Positions 1 through 7,723 of a stretch of 64,000 nucleotides of DNA are shown here, piece after piece. This DNA comes from Scandinavium sp002470465 (GTDB lineage Bacteria > Pseudomonadota > Gammaproteobacteria > Enterobacterales > Enterobacteriaceae). A program made the position numbers and the translations under genes. The notes under the pieces are model-generated. The model searched no databases and was not told the origin of the DNA. It saw only the letters and a list, made by a program, of their open reading frames with translations. Location: assembly GCF_040750395.1 (NCBI RefSeq), contig NZ_JBFLVD010000018.1, positions 248,001 through 312,000 of the forward strand, written 5' to 3'. Position 1 is the first letter of the stretch. Each line of letters opens with the position of its first letter.

Positions 1-348
1 GCGAGCCTGCTCGGCATCAACACCGACCGCGTTATCGCCCTGACGTTTGTTATCGGTGCGGCAATGGCGGCGGTCGCGGGCGTGCTGCTCGGTCAGTTCT
101 ATGGCGTGATTAATCCGTACATCGGCTTTATGGCCGGGATGAAAGCCTTCACCGCCGCGGTTCTTGGCGGTATCGGCAGCATTCCTGGTGCGATGATTGG
201 CGGCCTGATTCTGGGCGTCGCCGAAGCGCTGTCCTCCGCTTACCTGAGTACCGAATACAAAGACGTGGTGTCGTTCGCGCTGCTGATCGTGGTGCTGCTG
301 GTGATGCCGACCGGGATCCTGGGTCGTCCGGAGGTAGAGAAAGTATGA
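1..348 (+). CDS. livH: High-affinity branched-chain amino acid ABC transporter permease LivH (3' part only)
   Basis: C-terminal 115 residues of an inner-membrane permease; the 5' part lies before the window. The frame is open from base 1 and ends at 348. The product is hydrophobic, with glycine-rich permease segments (AVLGGIGSIPGAMIGG, then a last helix ending VVLLVMPTGILGRPEVEKV) as in enterobacterial LivH. LivH and LivM form the channel of the LIV-I/LS system, which imports leucine, isoleucine and valine delivered by LivJ or LivK. The stop codon overlaps the livM start (ATGA), which fits one livHMGF transcript. Identification rests on recalled similarity to E. coli LivH and on the neighbours. 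Confidence 0.95.
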   Translation, partial: ASLLGINTDRVIALTFVIGAAMAAVAGVLLGQFYGVINPYIGFMAGMKAFTAAVLGGIGSIPGAMIGGLILGVAEALSSAYLSTEYKDVVSFALLIVVLLVMPTGILGRPEVEKV

Positions 349-1622
349 AACCGATGCATTTTGCGATGGCGCTGCTCTCGGCCGCCATGTTCTTCGTGCT
401 GGCGGGCGTCTTTATGGGCGTTCAGCTGGAGCTGAGCGGCACAAAGTTGGTGGTCGATACCGCCGCCGATATCCGCTGGCAGTGGATTTTTATTGGCACC
501 GCCGTGGTCTTCTTCTTCCAGCTGCTGCGCCCGATTTTCCAGAAGAGCCTGAAAAGCGTTTCCGGGCCGAAGTTTGTCCTGCCGGCGATTGACGGTTCCA
601 CCGTTAAGCAGAAGCTGTTCCTGATTGCGCTGCTGGTGATTGCCGTAGCCTGGCCGTTTATGGTATCCCGCGGGACGGTAGACATCGCCACCCTGACGAT
701 GATCTACATCATTCTTGGCCTCGGCCTGAACGTCGTTGTCGGTCTGTCTGGCCTGCTGGTGCTCGGCTACGGTGGTTTCTACGCCATCGGTGCGTACACC
801 TTTGCGCTGCTGAATCACTATTACGGGCTGGGCTTCTGGACCTGTCTGCCGCTGGCGGGCCTGGTATCGGCTGCGGCAGGTTTCCTGCTTGGCTTCCCGG
901 TGCTGCGTCTGCGCGGTGACTATCTGGCGATCGTGACCCTCGGTTTCGGTGAAATCGTGCGTATTTTGCTGCTGAACAACACCGAAGTGACCGGTGGCCC
1001 GAACGGCATCAGCCAGATTCCGAAACCGACGCTGTTTGGCCTCGAGTTCAGCCGTACCGCGCGTGAAGGCGGTTGGGATACCTTCAGCAATTTCTTCCAC
1101 GTAAAGTATGACCCGAACGACCGCGTGATTTTCCTCTACCTGGTGGCGCTGCTGCTGGTGGTGCTGACGCTGTTCGTGATCAATCGCCTGCTGCGCATGC
1201 CGTTGGGCCGCGCCTGGGAAGCACTGCGTGAAGATGAAATTGCCTGCCGCTCGCTGGGTTTAAGTCCGACGCGCATCAAGCTGACGGCGTTCACCATCAG
1301 CGCCGCGTTTGCCGGATTTGCGGGAACGCTGTTCGCCGCCCGCCAGGGCTTCGTCAGCCCCGAGTCGTTCACTTTTGCCGAATCGGCGTTTGTGCTGGCG
1401 ATTGTGGTGCTTGGCGGGATGGGCTCGCAGTTCGCGGTGATTCTGGCAGCCGTTTTGCTGGTGGTGTCGCGCGAGCTGATGCGTGATTTCAACGAATACA
1501 GCATGTTAATGCTGGGTGGTTTGATGGTTCTGATGATGATCTGGCGTCCACAAGGCTTGCTGCCGATGACCCGTCCACAGCTGAAACTGAAAAACGGGCA
1601 GACCAAAGGAGAGCAGGCATGA
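345..1622 (+). CDS. livM: Branched-chain amino acid ABC transporter permease LivM
   Basis: 425-residue polytopic inner-membrane permease, the same length as E. coli LivM. The N-terminal third (about 1-125) carries extra hydrophobic segments and a charged loop. The core permease follows, with FGEIVRILLLNNTEVTGGPNGI near the middle and VLGGMGSQFAVILAAVLLVV toward the C-terminus, typical of the BPD_transp_2 family. It pairs with LivH to form the membrane pore of the LIV-I importer. Its ATG overlaps the livH stop by four bases, and its own stop overlaps livG in the same way, so translation is probably coupled along the operon. Confidence 0.97.
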   Translation: MKPMHFAMALLSAAMFFVLAGVFMGVQLELSGTKLVVDTAADIRWQWIFIGTAVVFFFQLLRPIFQKSLKSVSGPKFVLPAIDGSTVKQKLFLIALLVIAVAWPFMVSRGTVDIATLTMIYIILGLGLNVVVGLSGLLVLGYGGFYAIGAYTFALLNHYYGLGFWTCLPLAGLVSAAAGFLLGFPVLRLRGDYLAIVTLGFGEIVRILLLNNTEVTGGPNGISQIPKPTLFGLEFSRTAREGGWDTFSNFFHVKYDPNDRVIFLYLVALLLVVLTLFVINRLLRMPLGRAWEALREDEIACRSLGLSPTRIKLTAFTISAAFAGFAGTLFAARQGFVSPESFTFAESAFVLAIVVLGGMGSQFAVILAAVLLVVSRELMRDFNEYSMLMLGGLMVLMMIWRPQGLLPMTRPQLKLKNGQTKGEQA

Positions 1623-2386
1623 GTCAGCCATTATTATCCGTTAACGGTTTGATGATGCGTTTTGGCGGCCTGCTGGCGGTCAATAACGTCAACCTCGACC
1701 TGCACCCGCAGGAAATCGTCTCACTGATTGGCCCGAACGGCGCGGGCAAAACGACGGTGTTTAACTGCCTCACCGGTTTTTATAAGCCGACGGGCGGCAG
1801 CATCATGCTGCGCGATAAGCATCTGGAAGGCCTGCCGGGCCAGCAGATTGCGCAAATGGGCGTGGTGCGTACCTTCCAGCACGTGCGCCTGTTCCGCGAA
1901 ATGACGGTAATTGAGAACCTGCTGGTGGCGCAGCATCAGCAGCTGAAAACCGGCGTGTTCTCCGGTCTGCTGAAAACCCCGGCGTTTCGTCGTGCGCAGA
2001 GCGAAGCACTGGACAGGGCCGCCACCTGGCTTGAGCGTATTGGTCTGCTCACGCACGCCAACCGTCAGGCGAGCAACCTGGCCTACGGCGACCAGCGTCG
2101 TCTGGAAATTGCGCGCTGCATGGTGACGCAGCCAGAAATTCTGATGCTGGATGAACCGGCGGCGGGGCTGAACCCGAAGGAAACCAAAGAGCTGGATGAG
2201 CTGATTGCCGAGCTGCGCAGCCATCACAACACCACCATTCTGCTGATTGAACACGACATGAAGCTGGTGATGGGCATTTCCGATCGCATTTACGTGGTGA
2301 ATCAGGGCACGCCGCTGGCGAACGGCACGCCGGAAGAGATCCGCAATAACCCTGACGTAATACGTGCTTATCTGGGCGAGGCTTAA
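1619..2386 (+). CDS. livG: Branched-chain amino acid ABC transporter ATP-binding protein LivG
   Basis: 255-residue cytoplasmic ATPase of the LIV-I importer. The Walker A motif GPNGAGKT is at residues 38-45, a degenerate signature region (LAYGDQRR) is near 155, the Walker B aspartate and catalytic glutamate are at D178-E179 (LMLDEPAAGL), and the switch histidine is in LLIEHDMK. It is expected to form a heterodimer with LivF and drive transport through LivHM. The start overlaps the livM stop (ATGA); livF follows after a single base. Confidence 0.97.
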   Translation: MSQPLLSVNGLMMRFGGLLAVNNVNLDLHPQEIVSLIGPNGAGKTTVFNCLTGFYKPTGGSIMLRDKHLEGLPGQQIAQMGVVRTFQHVRLFREMTVIENLLVAQHQQLKTGVFSGLLKTPAFRRAQSEALDRAATWLERIGLLTHANRQASNLAYGDQRRLEIARCMVTQPEILMLDEPAAGLNPKETKELDELIAELRSHHNTTILLIEHDMKLVMGISDRIYVVNQGTPLANGTPEEIRNNPDVIRAYLGEA

Positions 2387-2387
2387 A

Positions 2388-3101
2388 ATGGAAAAAGTGA
2401 TGTTGTCTTTTGACAAAGTCAGCGCCCACTACGGCAAAATTCAGGCGCTGCATGAAGTCAGCCTGCATATCAATCAGGGCGAGATCGTTACCCTGATTGG
2501 TGCCAACGGCGCAGGCAAAACGACGCTGCTCGGCACCCTTTGCGGCGATCCGCGCGCCACCAGCGGTCGCGTGACCTTTGATGGCAAAGATATTACCGAC
2601 TGGCAGACCGCAAAAATCATGCGTGAAGCCGTGGCGATCGTGCCGGAAGGGCGTCGTGTGTTTTCGCGCATGACCGTGGAAGAGAACCTGGCGATGGGGG
2701 GCTTCTTCGCCGACCGCAGCCAGTATCAGGACCGTATCAAGTGGGTCTACGAACTGTTCCCACGCCTGTGGGAGCGCCGTATTCAGCGTGCGGGTACGAT
2801 GTCCGGCGGCGAGCAGCAGATGCTGGCGATTGGTCGTGCGCTGATGAGCCAGCCGCGTCTGCTGCTGCTGGACGAGCCGTCGCTGGGCCTCGCGCCAATC
2901 ATCATTCAGCAGATTTTTGACACCATCGAACAGCTGCGTAAAGAAGGGATGACTATCTTCCTCGTTGAGCAGAACGCCAACCAGGCGCTGAAGCTTGCCG
3001 ATCGCGGCTACGTGCTGGAGAACGGCCACGTGGTGCTATCCGATACCGGCGATGCGCTGCTGGCGAACGAAGCGGTACGGAGTGCCTATTTAGGCGGGTA
3101 A
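2388..3101 (+). CDS. livF: Branched-chain amino acid ABC transporter ATP-binding protein LivF
   Basis: 237-residue ATPase, the partner of LivG. Walker A (GANGAGKT) is at residues 38-45, the signature is MSGGEQQ, and Walker B is LLLLDEPSLGL. The start was set at 2388 (MEKVMLSF), one base after the livG stop. This matches the family length; an in-frame ATG at 2364 would sit inside livG and add eight unrelated residues. It is the last gene of the liv operon and is followed at once by an intrinsic terminator. The protein is almost identical to E. coli LivF by recalled comparison. Confidence 0.97.
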   Translation: MEKVMLSFDKVSAHYGKIQALHEVSLHINQGEIVTLIGANGAGKTTLLGTLCGDPRATSGRVTFDGKDITDWQTAKIMREAVAIVPEGRRVFSRMTVEENLAMGGFFADRSQYQDRIKWVYELFPRLWERRIQRAGTMSGGEQQMLAIGRALMSQPRLLLLDEPSLGLAPIIIQQIFDTIEQLRKEGMTIFLVEQNANQALKLADRGYVLENGHVVLSDTGDALLANEAVRSAYLGG

Positions 3102-3108
3102 TAAAAGC

Positions 3109-3136
3109 AAAACGGCAACCTCGGTTGCCGTTTTTA
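3109..3136 (+). terminator. Rho-independent terminator of the liv operon
   Basis: An inverted repeat (aacggcaacc / ggttgccgtt) with a very short loop is followed by a run of T, eight bases after the livF stop. The same stem sequence recurs after nudE (24625-24652) and flanks the N gap (19385-19466), so it looks like a repeated terminator module in this genome. Confidence 0.9.
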
Positions 3137-3143
3137 ATGTTTG

Positions 3144-3265
3144 CACCCTCTCCCTGTGGGAGAGGGGTGGGGTGAGGGCATCAGGCCACTCCGTCTTTCT
3201 TTCCCCTATCCCCAAAGGGGCGAGGGAACAGATCGAGCAGGCCGGGTAAGGCGAAGCCCGCCACC
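3144..3265. repeat. REP-like intergenic repeat block between livF and ugpB
   Basis: It contains a perfect 9-bp inverted repeat, ccctctccc (3146-3154) / gggagaggg (3158-3166) with a tgt loop, followed by ggggtgagggcatcaggcc. A second element at about 3238-3265 (gccgggtaaggcgaagcccgcc) resembles a classic enterobacterial REP. The same ccctctccc core recurs at 4774-4794, 4856-4876 and, in variant forms, at 17401-17423 and 51791-51812. These are short non-coding repeats thought to be spread by RAYT-type transposases; none is encoded in this window. Confidence 0.75.
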
Positions 3266-3319
3266 TGGCTTTTTGTACATCAACCCCCTTCACACAACCA
3301 TCATCCCCCTGACGCCTTG

Positions 3320-3337
3320 CTGTCATTTAGCTGTAAA
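3320..3337 (+). promoter_or_regulatory. Pho box (PhoB site) upstream of ugpB
   Basis: The sequence ctgtcat-ttag-ctgtaaa has two PhoB half-sites 11 bp apart, close to the consensus CTGTCAT-N4-CTGTCAT. A further ctgtcat at 3353-3359 and an atgtcat at 3366-3372 may form a second, looser site. The ugp operon of E. coli is part of the PhoBR phosphate-starvation regulon, so activation under low phosphate is expected here too. The stretch lies about 100 bp upstream of the ugpB start. Confidence 0.8.
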
Positions 3338-3434
3338 CAAACAGTTATTTTTCTGTCATTCGCGCATGTCATGTTACCTCGCGAGCATAAAACGCGTGAT
3401 TTCGCGCATCCGGCACAACAAGAGAGATAACCGA

Positions 3435-4751
3435 ATGACATCGTTACGACACACCGCTTTAGCCGTCACGCTGGGACTGGCGTTTGCCTCTCAGGCGATG
3501 GCTGTCACCACCGTTCCGTTCTGGCATTCCATGGAGGGAGAACTGGGGAAAGAAGTTGATTCTCTGGCGCAGCGTTTCAACGACGCGCACCCTGATTACA
3601 AAATTGTGCCGGTCTACAAAGGCAACTATGAGCAGAGCCTGGCGGCGGGTATCGCTGCGTTCCGCACCGGCAACGCCCCCGCTATTTTACAGGTTTACGA
3701 AGTTGGCACGGCGACCATGATGGCGTCGAAAGCCATCAAGCCCGTCTACGAAGTCTTTACCGATGCGGGCATCAAGTTTGACGAGTCGCAGTTCGTGCCG
3801 ACCGTCTCCGGTTACTACACCGATTCTAAGACCGGACACCTGCTGAGCCAGCCATTTAACAGCTCCACGCCGGTGCTCTACTACAACAAAGACGCCTTCA
3901 AAAAGGCCGGTTTAGATCCAGAGCAGCCGCCGAAAACCTGGCAGGATCTGGCGGCGTACACCGCGAAGCTGAAAGCAGCCGGAATGAAGTGCGGCTACGC
4001 CAGCGGCTGGCAGGGTTGGATCCAGCTGGAAAACTTCAGCGCCTGGAATGGCCTGCCGATCGCCACCCAAAACAACGGCTTCGATGGCACCAATGCGGTG
4101 CTGGAATTCAACAAGCCGGAACAGGTAAAGCATATCGCCATGCTGGAAGCACTGAACAAGAAGGGCGATTTCAGCTACTTCGGGCGTAAAGATGAATCCA
4201 CCGAGAAGTTCTATAACGGCGACTGCGCCATAACGACCGCTTCTTCCGGCTCGCTGGCAGATATTCGTCAATACGCCAAATTCAACTATGGCGTGGGCAT
4301 GATGCCTTACGACGCTGATGCCAAAGGCGCACCGCAGAACGCCATTATCGGCGGAGCGAGCCTGTGGGTGATGCAGGGCAAGGACAAAGAGACCTATAAG
4401 GGCGTGGCGGAGTTCCTCGATTTCCTGACCAGGCCGGAAATTGCGGCCGAATGGCACCAGAAAACCGGCTATCTGCCAATCACCAAAGCGGCGTATGACC
4501 TGACCCGCCAGCAGGGCTTCTATTACAAGAATCCGGGCGCGGATATCGCCACTCGTCAGATGCTAAACAAGCCGCCGTTGCCGTTCACCAAAGGCCTGCG
4601 TCTGGGCAATATGCCGCAGATTCGCACCATCGTGGATGAAGAGCTGGAAAGCGTCTGGACCGGCAAGAAAACGCCACAGCAGGCGCTGGATTCTGCGGTA
4701 GAACGCGGTAACCAGCTGCTGCGTCGTTTTGAGCAGTCGACGAAGTCTTAA
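3435..4751 (+). CDS. ugpB: sn-Glycerol-3-phosphate periplasmic binding protein UgpB
   Basis: 438-residue extracytoplasmic solute-binding protein that captures glycerol-3-phosphate and glycerophosphodiesters and delivers them to UgpAEC. The start at 3435 gives a clear signal peptide (MTSLRHTALA...ASQAMA, cleavage after residue 23) and the same length as E. coli UgpB. The reading frame is open further upstream to 3141, but that stretch covers repeats and the Pho box and is not coding. The mature part is a type 1 SBP fold (VPFWHSMEGELGKEVDSL, GGASLWVMQGKDKE). It is the first gene of ugpBAECQ, separated from ugpA by an unusual repeat block. Confidence 0.97.
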   Translation: MTSLRHTALAVTLGLAFASQAMAVTTVPFWHSMEGELGKEVDSLAQRFNDAHPDYKIVPVYKGNYEQSLAAGIAAFRTGNAPAILQVYEVGTATMMASKAIKPVYEVFTDAGIKFDESQFVPTVSGYYTDSKTGHLLSQPFNSSTPVLYYNKDAFKKAGLDPEQPPKTWQDLAAYTAKLKAAGMKCGYASGWQGWIQLENFSAWNGLPIATQNNGFDGTNAVLEFNKPEQVKHIAMLEALNKKGDFSYFGRKDESTEKFYNGDCAITTASSGSLADIRQYAKFNYGVGMMPYDADAKGAPQNAIIGGASLWVMQGKDKETYKGVAEFLDFLTRPEIAAEWHQKTGYLPITKAAYDLTRQQGFYYKNPGADIATRQMLNKPPLPFTKGLRLGNMPQIRTIVDEELESVWTGKKTPQQALDSAVERGNQLLRRFEQSTKS

Positions 4752-4761
4752 TTGAGTTTCA

Positions 4762-4890
4762 CCCTCTCCCTAACCCTCTCCCGGAGGGAGAGGGAATCTG
4801 TTCGGTGCTTTCTTTTTCCCTATGGGGGAGAAGACTCGTTCGGAGCCGTCTTTCTCCCTCTCCCTTTGGGAGAGGGCCGGGGAGAGGGGA
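4762..4890. repeat. Two REP-like hairpins in the ugpB-ugpA gap
   Basis: Two perfect ccctctccc/gggagaggg hairpins, at 4774-4794 (loop gga) and 4856-4876 (loop ttt), lie in the 167-bp gap between ugpB and ugpA. An extra half-copy precedes them at 4762-4770, and a ggggagagggga half follows at 4879-4890. This is the same repeat family as at 3146-3166. Such hairpins within an operon often protect the upstream mRNA, which would favour more UgpB than UgpAEC; that role is inferred. Confidence 0.75.
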
Positions 4891-4918
4891 ACATGGCACA
4901 TCTATTTTGAGCAAACCT

Positions 4919-5806
4919 ATGTCCTCATCCCGTCCGGTGTTCCGTTCGCGCTGGCTGCCGTATTTGCTGGTCGCGCCACAGCTGGTCATCACCGTTATCT
5001 TCTTTATCTGGCCTGCGGGCGAAGCGCTGTGGTACTCGCTGCAAAGCGTCGATCCGTTTGGGCTTTCCAGCCAGTTTGTCGGCATGGACAACTTTATCGC
5101 CCTGTTCCACGACGGCTATTACCTCGATGCTTTCTGGACCACCATCAGGTTCAGCGGCCTGGTGACGGTGAGCGGCCTGCTGGTGTCGCTGTTCTTCGCG
5201 GCGCTTGTGGATTACGTGATACGCGGCAGCCGTATTTACCAGACGCTGATGCTGCTGCCTTATGCCGTGGCGCCTGCCATCGCCGCCGTACTGTGGATTT
5301 TCCTCTTTAACCCGGGGCGCGGCCTGATTACCCACTGGCTGGAGCTGATGGGCTACAGCTGGAACCACGCGCAGAACAGCGGCCAGGCGATGTTCCTGGT
5401 GGTATTCGCCTCGGTATGGAAGCAGATCAGCTACAACTTCCTGTTCTTCTTCGCTGCGCTGCAGTCCATTCCCCGTTCTCTGGTGGAGGCCGCCGCCATT
5501 GACGGTGCGGGCCCGGTTCGGCGCTTCTTCTCTATTGCCCTGCCGCTGATTGCCCCGGTGAGCTTCTTCCTGCTGGTGGTCAATCTGGTGTACGCCTTCT
5601 TCGATACCTTCCCGGTGATCGACGCGGCCACCGCGGGCGGCCCGGTGCAGGCCACCACCACGCTTATCTACAAAATTTATCGCGAAGGCTTTGCCGGACT
5701 CGACCTGTCGGCCTCTGCCGCGCAGTCGGTGGTGCTGATGGGGCTGGTGATTGTGCTGACGGTGGTTCAGTTCCGCTATGTGGAAAGTAAGGTGCGCTAC
5801 CAATGA
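4919..5806 (+). CDS. ugpA: Glycerol-3-phosphate ABC transporter permease UgpA
   Basis: 295-residue inner-membrane permease with about six transmembrane segments, the same length as E. coli UgpA. The start at 4919 (MSSSRPVFRSRWLPYLL) follows the family; the frame is open upstream only through repeat sequence. The EAA loop is visible as LVEAAAIDGAGPVRRFFSIALPLI. The ribosome-binding site is weak (gagc), and a five-codon ORF with a better site ends eight bases before the ATG. The stop overlaps the ugpE start (ATGA). It works with UgpE, UgpC and UgpB. Confidence 0.96.
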   Translation: MSSSRPVFRSRWLPYLLVAPQLVITVIFFIWPAGEALWYSLQSVDPFGLSSQFVGMDNFIALFHDGYYLDAFWTTIRFSGLVTVSGLLVSLFFAALVDYVIRGSRIYQTLMLLPYAVAPAIAAVLWIFLFNPGRGLITHWLELMGYSWNHAQNSGQAMFLVVFASVWKQISYNFLFFFAALQSIPRSLVEAAAIDGAGPVRRFFSIALPLIAPVSFFLLVVNLVYAFFDTFPVIDAATAGGPVQATTTLIYKIYREGFAGLDLSASAAQSVVLMGLVIVLTVVQFRYVESKVRYQ

Positions 5807-6648
5807 TTGAACATCGTCGCGGGCTGACCTGGTTCAGCCACATTATGTTGATTCTGGGGATCGCGGTGATCCTCTTTCCGCTGTACGTCGCGTTTGTGGC
5901 GGCAACGCTGGATGACAAAGCCGTTTTCGCCACGCCGATGACGCTGCTGCCCGGTTCGCACCTGCTGGAGAACATGAAAACCATCTGGCTGCAGGGCGTG
6001 GGGGCCAACAGCGCGCCGTTCTGGCTGATGCTGCTCAACAGCTTCATCATGGCGCTCACCATCACGGTGGGCAAAATCGCGGTGTCGATGCTGTCGGCAT
6101 TCGCCATCGTCTGGTTCCGCTTCCCGCTGCGTAACCTGTTCTTCTGGATGATTTTTATCACCCTGATGCTGCCGGTTGAGGTGCGTATTTTCCCGACGGT
6201 GGAGGTGATCGCCAGCCTCAAGCTTCTCGACAGCTACACCGGACTGACGCTGCCGCTGATGGCGTCGGCCACCGCCACCTTCCTGTTCCGCCAGTTCTTT
6301 ATGACGCTGCCGGATGAACTGATGGAAGCTGCGCGCATTGACGGCGCTTCGCCGATGCGCTTTTTCCGCGACATCGTGCTGCCGCTGTCGAAAACCAACC
6401 TTGCGGCGCTGTTCGTGATCACCTTTATCTACGGCTGGAATCAGTACCTGTGGCCGCTGCTTATCGTCACCGACGTCAATCTCGGCACGGCGGTGGCGGG
6501 CATCAAAGGCATGATCGCCACCGGCGAAGGCACCACGGCGTGGAACCAGGTGATGGCGGCGATGCTGCTGACGCTGATCCCGCCCGTTATTATCGTTTTA
6601 GCCATGCAGCGCGCGTTTGTCCGCGGCCTGGTCGACAGTGAGAAATAA
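5803..6648 (+). CDS. ugpE: Glycerol-3-phosphate ABC transporter permease UgpE
   Basis: 281-residue inner-membrane permease, the second half of the UgpAE channel. The EAA motif region reads ELMEAARIDGASPMRFFRDIVLPLS, which contacts the ATPase UgpC. Several hydrophobic helices are evident, including the N-terminal HIMLILGIAVILFPLYVAF. The start overlaps the ugpA stop by four bases, and ugpC begins one base after the ugpE stop, so the operon is tightly packed. Length and sequence agree with E. coli UgpE. Confidence 0.97.
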   Translation: MIEHRRGLTWFSHIMLILGIAVILFPLYVAFVAATLDDKAVFATPMTLLPGSHLLENMKTIWLQGVGANSAPFWLMLLNSFIMALTITVGKIAVSMLSAFAIVWFRFPLRNLFFWMIFITLMLPVEVRIFPTVEVIASLKLLDSYTGLTLPLMASATATFLFRQFFMTLPDELMEAARIDGASPMRFFRDIVLPLSKTNLAALFVITFIYGWNQYLWPLLIVTDVNLGTAVAGIKGMIATGEGTTAWNQVMAAMLLTLIPPVIIVLAMQRAFVRGLVDSEK

Positions 6649-6649
6649 G

Positions 6650-7723
6650 ATGGCAGGACTGAAATTACAGGCAGTAACCAAGAGCTGGGACAACGGTAAA
6701 ACCCAGGTGATTCAGCCGCTGACGCTGGACGTTTCTGACGGTGAGTTTATCGTGATGGTCGGGCCTTCCGGCTGCGGAAAATCGACGCTGCTGCGTATGG
6801 TTGCCGGGCTGGAGCGCGTCTCCGGCGGCGATATCTGGATCGACCGCCAGCGCGTGACCGAGCTTGAACCGAAGGCGCGCGGCATTGCGATGGTGTTCCA
6901 GAACTACGCCCTTTATCCGCACATGACCGTGGAAGAGAACATGGCGTGGGGCCTGAAAATTCGCGGCATGGGTAAAGGGCATATCGCCGAACGGGTGAAA
7001 GAAGCGGCGCGCATTCTGGAGCTGGACGCGCTACTCAAACGCCGTCCGCGCGAGCTCTCCGGCGGCCAGCGCCAGCGTGTAGCGATGGGCCGCGCGATTG
7101 TGCGCGACCCGGCGGTGTTCCTGTTCGATGAACCGCTTTCCAACCTTGATGCCAAGCTGCGCGTGCAGATGCGTCTTGAGCTGCAACAGCTTCATCACCG
7201 CCTGAACACCACATCGCTGTACGTGACCCACGATCAGGTAGAAGCGATGACGCTGGCGCAGCGCGTGATGGTGATGAACAAAGGCATCGCCGAGCAAATC
7301 GGTACACCGGTTGAAGTGTATGAGAAGCCCGCGACGCGCTTTGTGGCGAGCTTTATCGGCAGCCCGGCGATGAACCTGCTGGATGGACGAGTGAGCGTTT
7401 CCGGCACCCATTTCGAACTGGACAGCGGCATGGCGCTCCCCCTGAACTGGCAGTATCGCGGGTATGTCGGGCGCAAAATGACGCTGGGTATCCGTCCGGA
7501 GCATATTGCGCTAAGCTCGCAGGCCGAAGGTGGCGTACCGCTGGTGATGGATACGCTGGAAATTTTAGGTGCAGATAACCTCGCGCATGGGCGCTTTGGT
7601 GAGCAAAAAATGGTGGTGCGCCTGCCGCATCAGCAGCGCCCGCAGGCAGGTACTACGCTGTGGCTGCATCTTGCGGAAAATCATCTGCACTTGTTTGATG
7701 GCGAAACAGGACAACGTGTATGA
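6650..7723 (+). CDS. ugpC: Glycerol-3-phosphate ABC transporter ATP-binding protein UgpC
   Basis: 357-residue ATPase of the MalK/UgpC type. Walker A GPSGCGKST is at residues 38-46, the signature is LSGGQRQR, and Walker B is VFLFDEPLSNLD. A C-terminal TOBE/regulatory domain from about residue 240 includes LGIRPEHIAL. The start at 6650 matches the family; the frame extends back into ugpE to 6617 but those residues do not match. It energises UgpAE, and the E. coli protein is inhibited by internal phosphate. The stop overlaps ugpQ (ATGA). Confidence 0.97.
   Translation: MAGLKLQAVTKSWDNGKTQVIQPLTLDVSDGEFIVMVGPSGCGKSTLLRMVAGLERVSGGDIWIDRQRVTELEPKARGIAMVFQNYALYPHMTVEENMAWGLKIRGMGKGHIAERVKEAARILELDALLKRRPRELSGGQRQRVAMGRAIVRDPAVFLFDEPLSNLDAKLRVQMRLELQQLHHRLNTTSLYVTHDQVEAMTLAQRVMVMNKGIAEQIGTPVEVYEKPATRFVASFIGSPAMNLLDGRVSVSGTHFELDSGMALPLNWQYRGYVGRKMTLGIRPEHIALSSQAEGGVPLVMDTLEILGADNLAHGRFGEQKMVVRLPHQQRPQAGTTLWLHLAENHLHLFDGETGQRV

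Noticed and set aside
240..1100. Long minus-strand open frame opposite livM
   Set aside because: It is rich in Gln, His and Arg and shadows livM codon structure; no motif or ribosome-binding site supports it.
3146..3166. CRISPR-like repeat near livF and ugpB
   Set aside because: The ccctctccc hairpins are not evenly spaced with unique spacers, and no cas gene is nearby.
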